Program-made: the position numbers and the translations under genes
Source of the DNA: Synergistaceae bacterium
Lineage (GTDB): Bacteria > Synergistota > Synergistia > Synergistales > Synergistaceae
Reading direction: 5' to 3'
Assembly (NCBI GenBank): GCA_030539135.1
Contig: JAUNSQ010000073.1
Span: forward strand, 1,654 to 7,869
DNA: 6,216 nt
Shown here: positions 5,592 to 6,216 of the stretch, piece by piece
Layout of the letters: every line of letters starts with the position of its first letter
How positions within the stretch are numbered: the first letter of the stretch is position 1
The notes under the pieces: model-generated
Database searches by the model: none
What the model saw: the letters and a program-made list of their open reading frames with translations, nothing else
Told to the model about the DNA's origin: nothing

Positions 5592-6216
5592 TTATTTGAC
5601 CATGTCCTCGTAAAGTTTCTCCGAACGCGCGGTTATCATTTCCATATCAGCGCCGCTGCGCATAGCGTACCACGCGGCGCCGCCCATCCCGACCCCCTCT
5701 TTGACAAAACCTTTTTCGTAATCGGCAAGCCCCTGATATTTTGACTTTGAGAAATCAAACGGTGCGGCGTAACATTCGACTCCTATTTTTTCGCCATATT
5801 CGGCAAAGCAGCCGTTCTTGTCGTCCGCTACATACTTCGTCGTGGCGACGAGCATTTCGCGAGTGTCCTTCATATCCCGTATGAGGGCCGCGACTGCCAT
5901 CATCTGAGTCCCGCCCGCAAGGACGACCTCGGTCTTCTTAGGCAGAGCCGCGACGAATGATGCGACGGATACCTGCATTGGATCTCCGACCTCCGCCGCT
6001 GCGTAGAGGCCTCTTCCGCGCAGCCCGCCAGTTTTTATCCTAAGACGTCCGCTGACTCTGTTCCATATCTCCTCTTTAGAAGACAGCGGGTTCACCGGTC
6101 CCGCAGAAGAGACTGTGCCGTCATACCCCAGCGAGCGCAGGAGCATGAGCGCCGTGGTCGTGCCGCCCGGGATAGACTCGCCTATGACTATCGTCCCGCA
6201 CCCAGCCGCGATCTTT
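5592..6216 (-). CDS. cobT: CobT-like nicotinate-nucleotide phosphoribosyltransferase (UPF0284/TIGR00303), N-terminus beyond window
   Basis: This is a partial gene whose open frame continues past the right edge, leaving 207 C-terminal residues visible. It matches the UPF0284/TIGR00303 family, the CobT-like phosphoribosyltransferases of methanogens and cyanobacteria, which activate the lower-ligand base of cobamides using nicotinate mononucleotide. Landmarks numbered from the visible start are GESIPGGTTTAL (12-23), GDPMQ (77-81), LAGGTQM (99-105), ATTKYVADD (124-132) and KEGVGMGG (172-179). The last recalls the catalytic EGxGA segment of classical CobT. An ATG at 6146 is internal: the conserved GESIPGG motif lies upstream of it in the same frame, so about 140-160 residues are probably missing. 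The gene converges on feoB across a shared terminator. Activity on dimethylbenzimidazole itself is inferred from the family, and other lower-ligand bases are possible. Confidence 0.85.
   Translation of the reverse strand, partial: KIAAGCGTIVIGESIPGGTTTALMLLRSLGYDGTVSSAGPVNPLSSKEEIWNRVSGRLRIKTGGLRGRGLYAAAEVGDPMQVSVASFVAALPKKTEVVLAGGTQMMAVAALIRDMKDTREMLVATTKYVADDKNGCFAEYGEKIGVECYAAPFDFSKSKYQGLADYEKGFVKEGVGMGGAAWYAMRSGADMEMITARSEKLYEDMVK

Noticed and set aside
5592..6146. ATG at 6146 as the start of the CobT-like protein
   Set aside because: The same frame stays open to the window edge, and the conserved GESIPGGTTTAL motif lies upstream of that ATG, so it is an internal methionine.

Overview
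The window looks like an ordinary chromosomal region from an anaerobic bacterium, most plausibly a member of the Synergistota (Cloacibacillus/Synergistes type). That assignment is inference only. It rests on moderately GC-rich genes that use ATA freely for isoleucine, a short FeoB with a Cys-rich N-terminus, a divergent YchF, and a CobT-like protein of the archaeal/cyanobacterial type. No rRNA, tRNA or CRISPR array was seen.

Layout. Positions 1-152 are non-coding and AT-rich, and the first ~58 bases resemble the end of an insertion sequence (weak call). Positions 153-3236 hold three genes on the minus strand, transcribed right to left: a BMP-family periplasmic binding protein (3236-2229), a YchF-type P-loop ATPase/GTPase (2176-1082) and a ROK-family sugar kinase (1070-153). 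The gaps are 52 and 11 nt, so they probably form one transcription unit driven by a promoter whose -10 (TATAAT) is at 3284-3289. The 232-nt divergent intergenic region 3237-3468 carries that promoter and, on the plus strand, a near-consensus promoter for feoA-feoB (TTGACA at 3391-3396, 17 bp, CATAAT at 3414-3419). The feo -35 is partly embedded in a perfect 10-bp inverted repeat (3377-3386/3396-3405), which makes a good candidate operator. feoA (3469-3720) and feoB (3710-5494) overlap by 11 nt and encode the ferrous iron uptake system. A perfect 19-bp stem terminator (5513-5559) lies between feoB and a convergent minus-strand gene. That gene runs off the right edge (5592-6216) and encodes a CobT-like phosphoribosyltransferase of the UPF0284/TIGR00303 type, linked to assembly of the lower ligand of cobamides.

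Functionally there are three independent modules: a ligand-binding protein with a housekeeping nucleotidase and a sugar kinase, Fe(II) import, and cobamide synthesis. I see no defence, phage or wholly new system. The points most worth a second look are the operator-like palindrome at the feo promoter, the unusual FeoB (Cys-rich N-terminus, altered gate motif), the orphan BMP protein, and the variant motifs in the ROK and YchF proteins.
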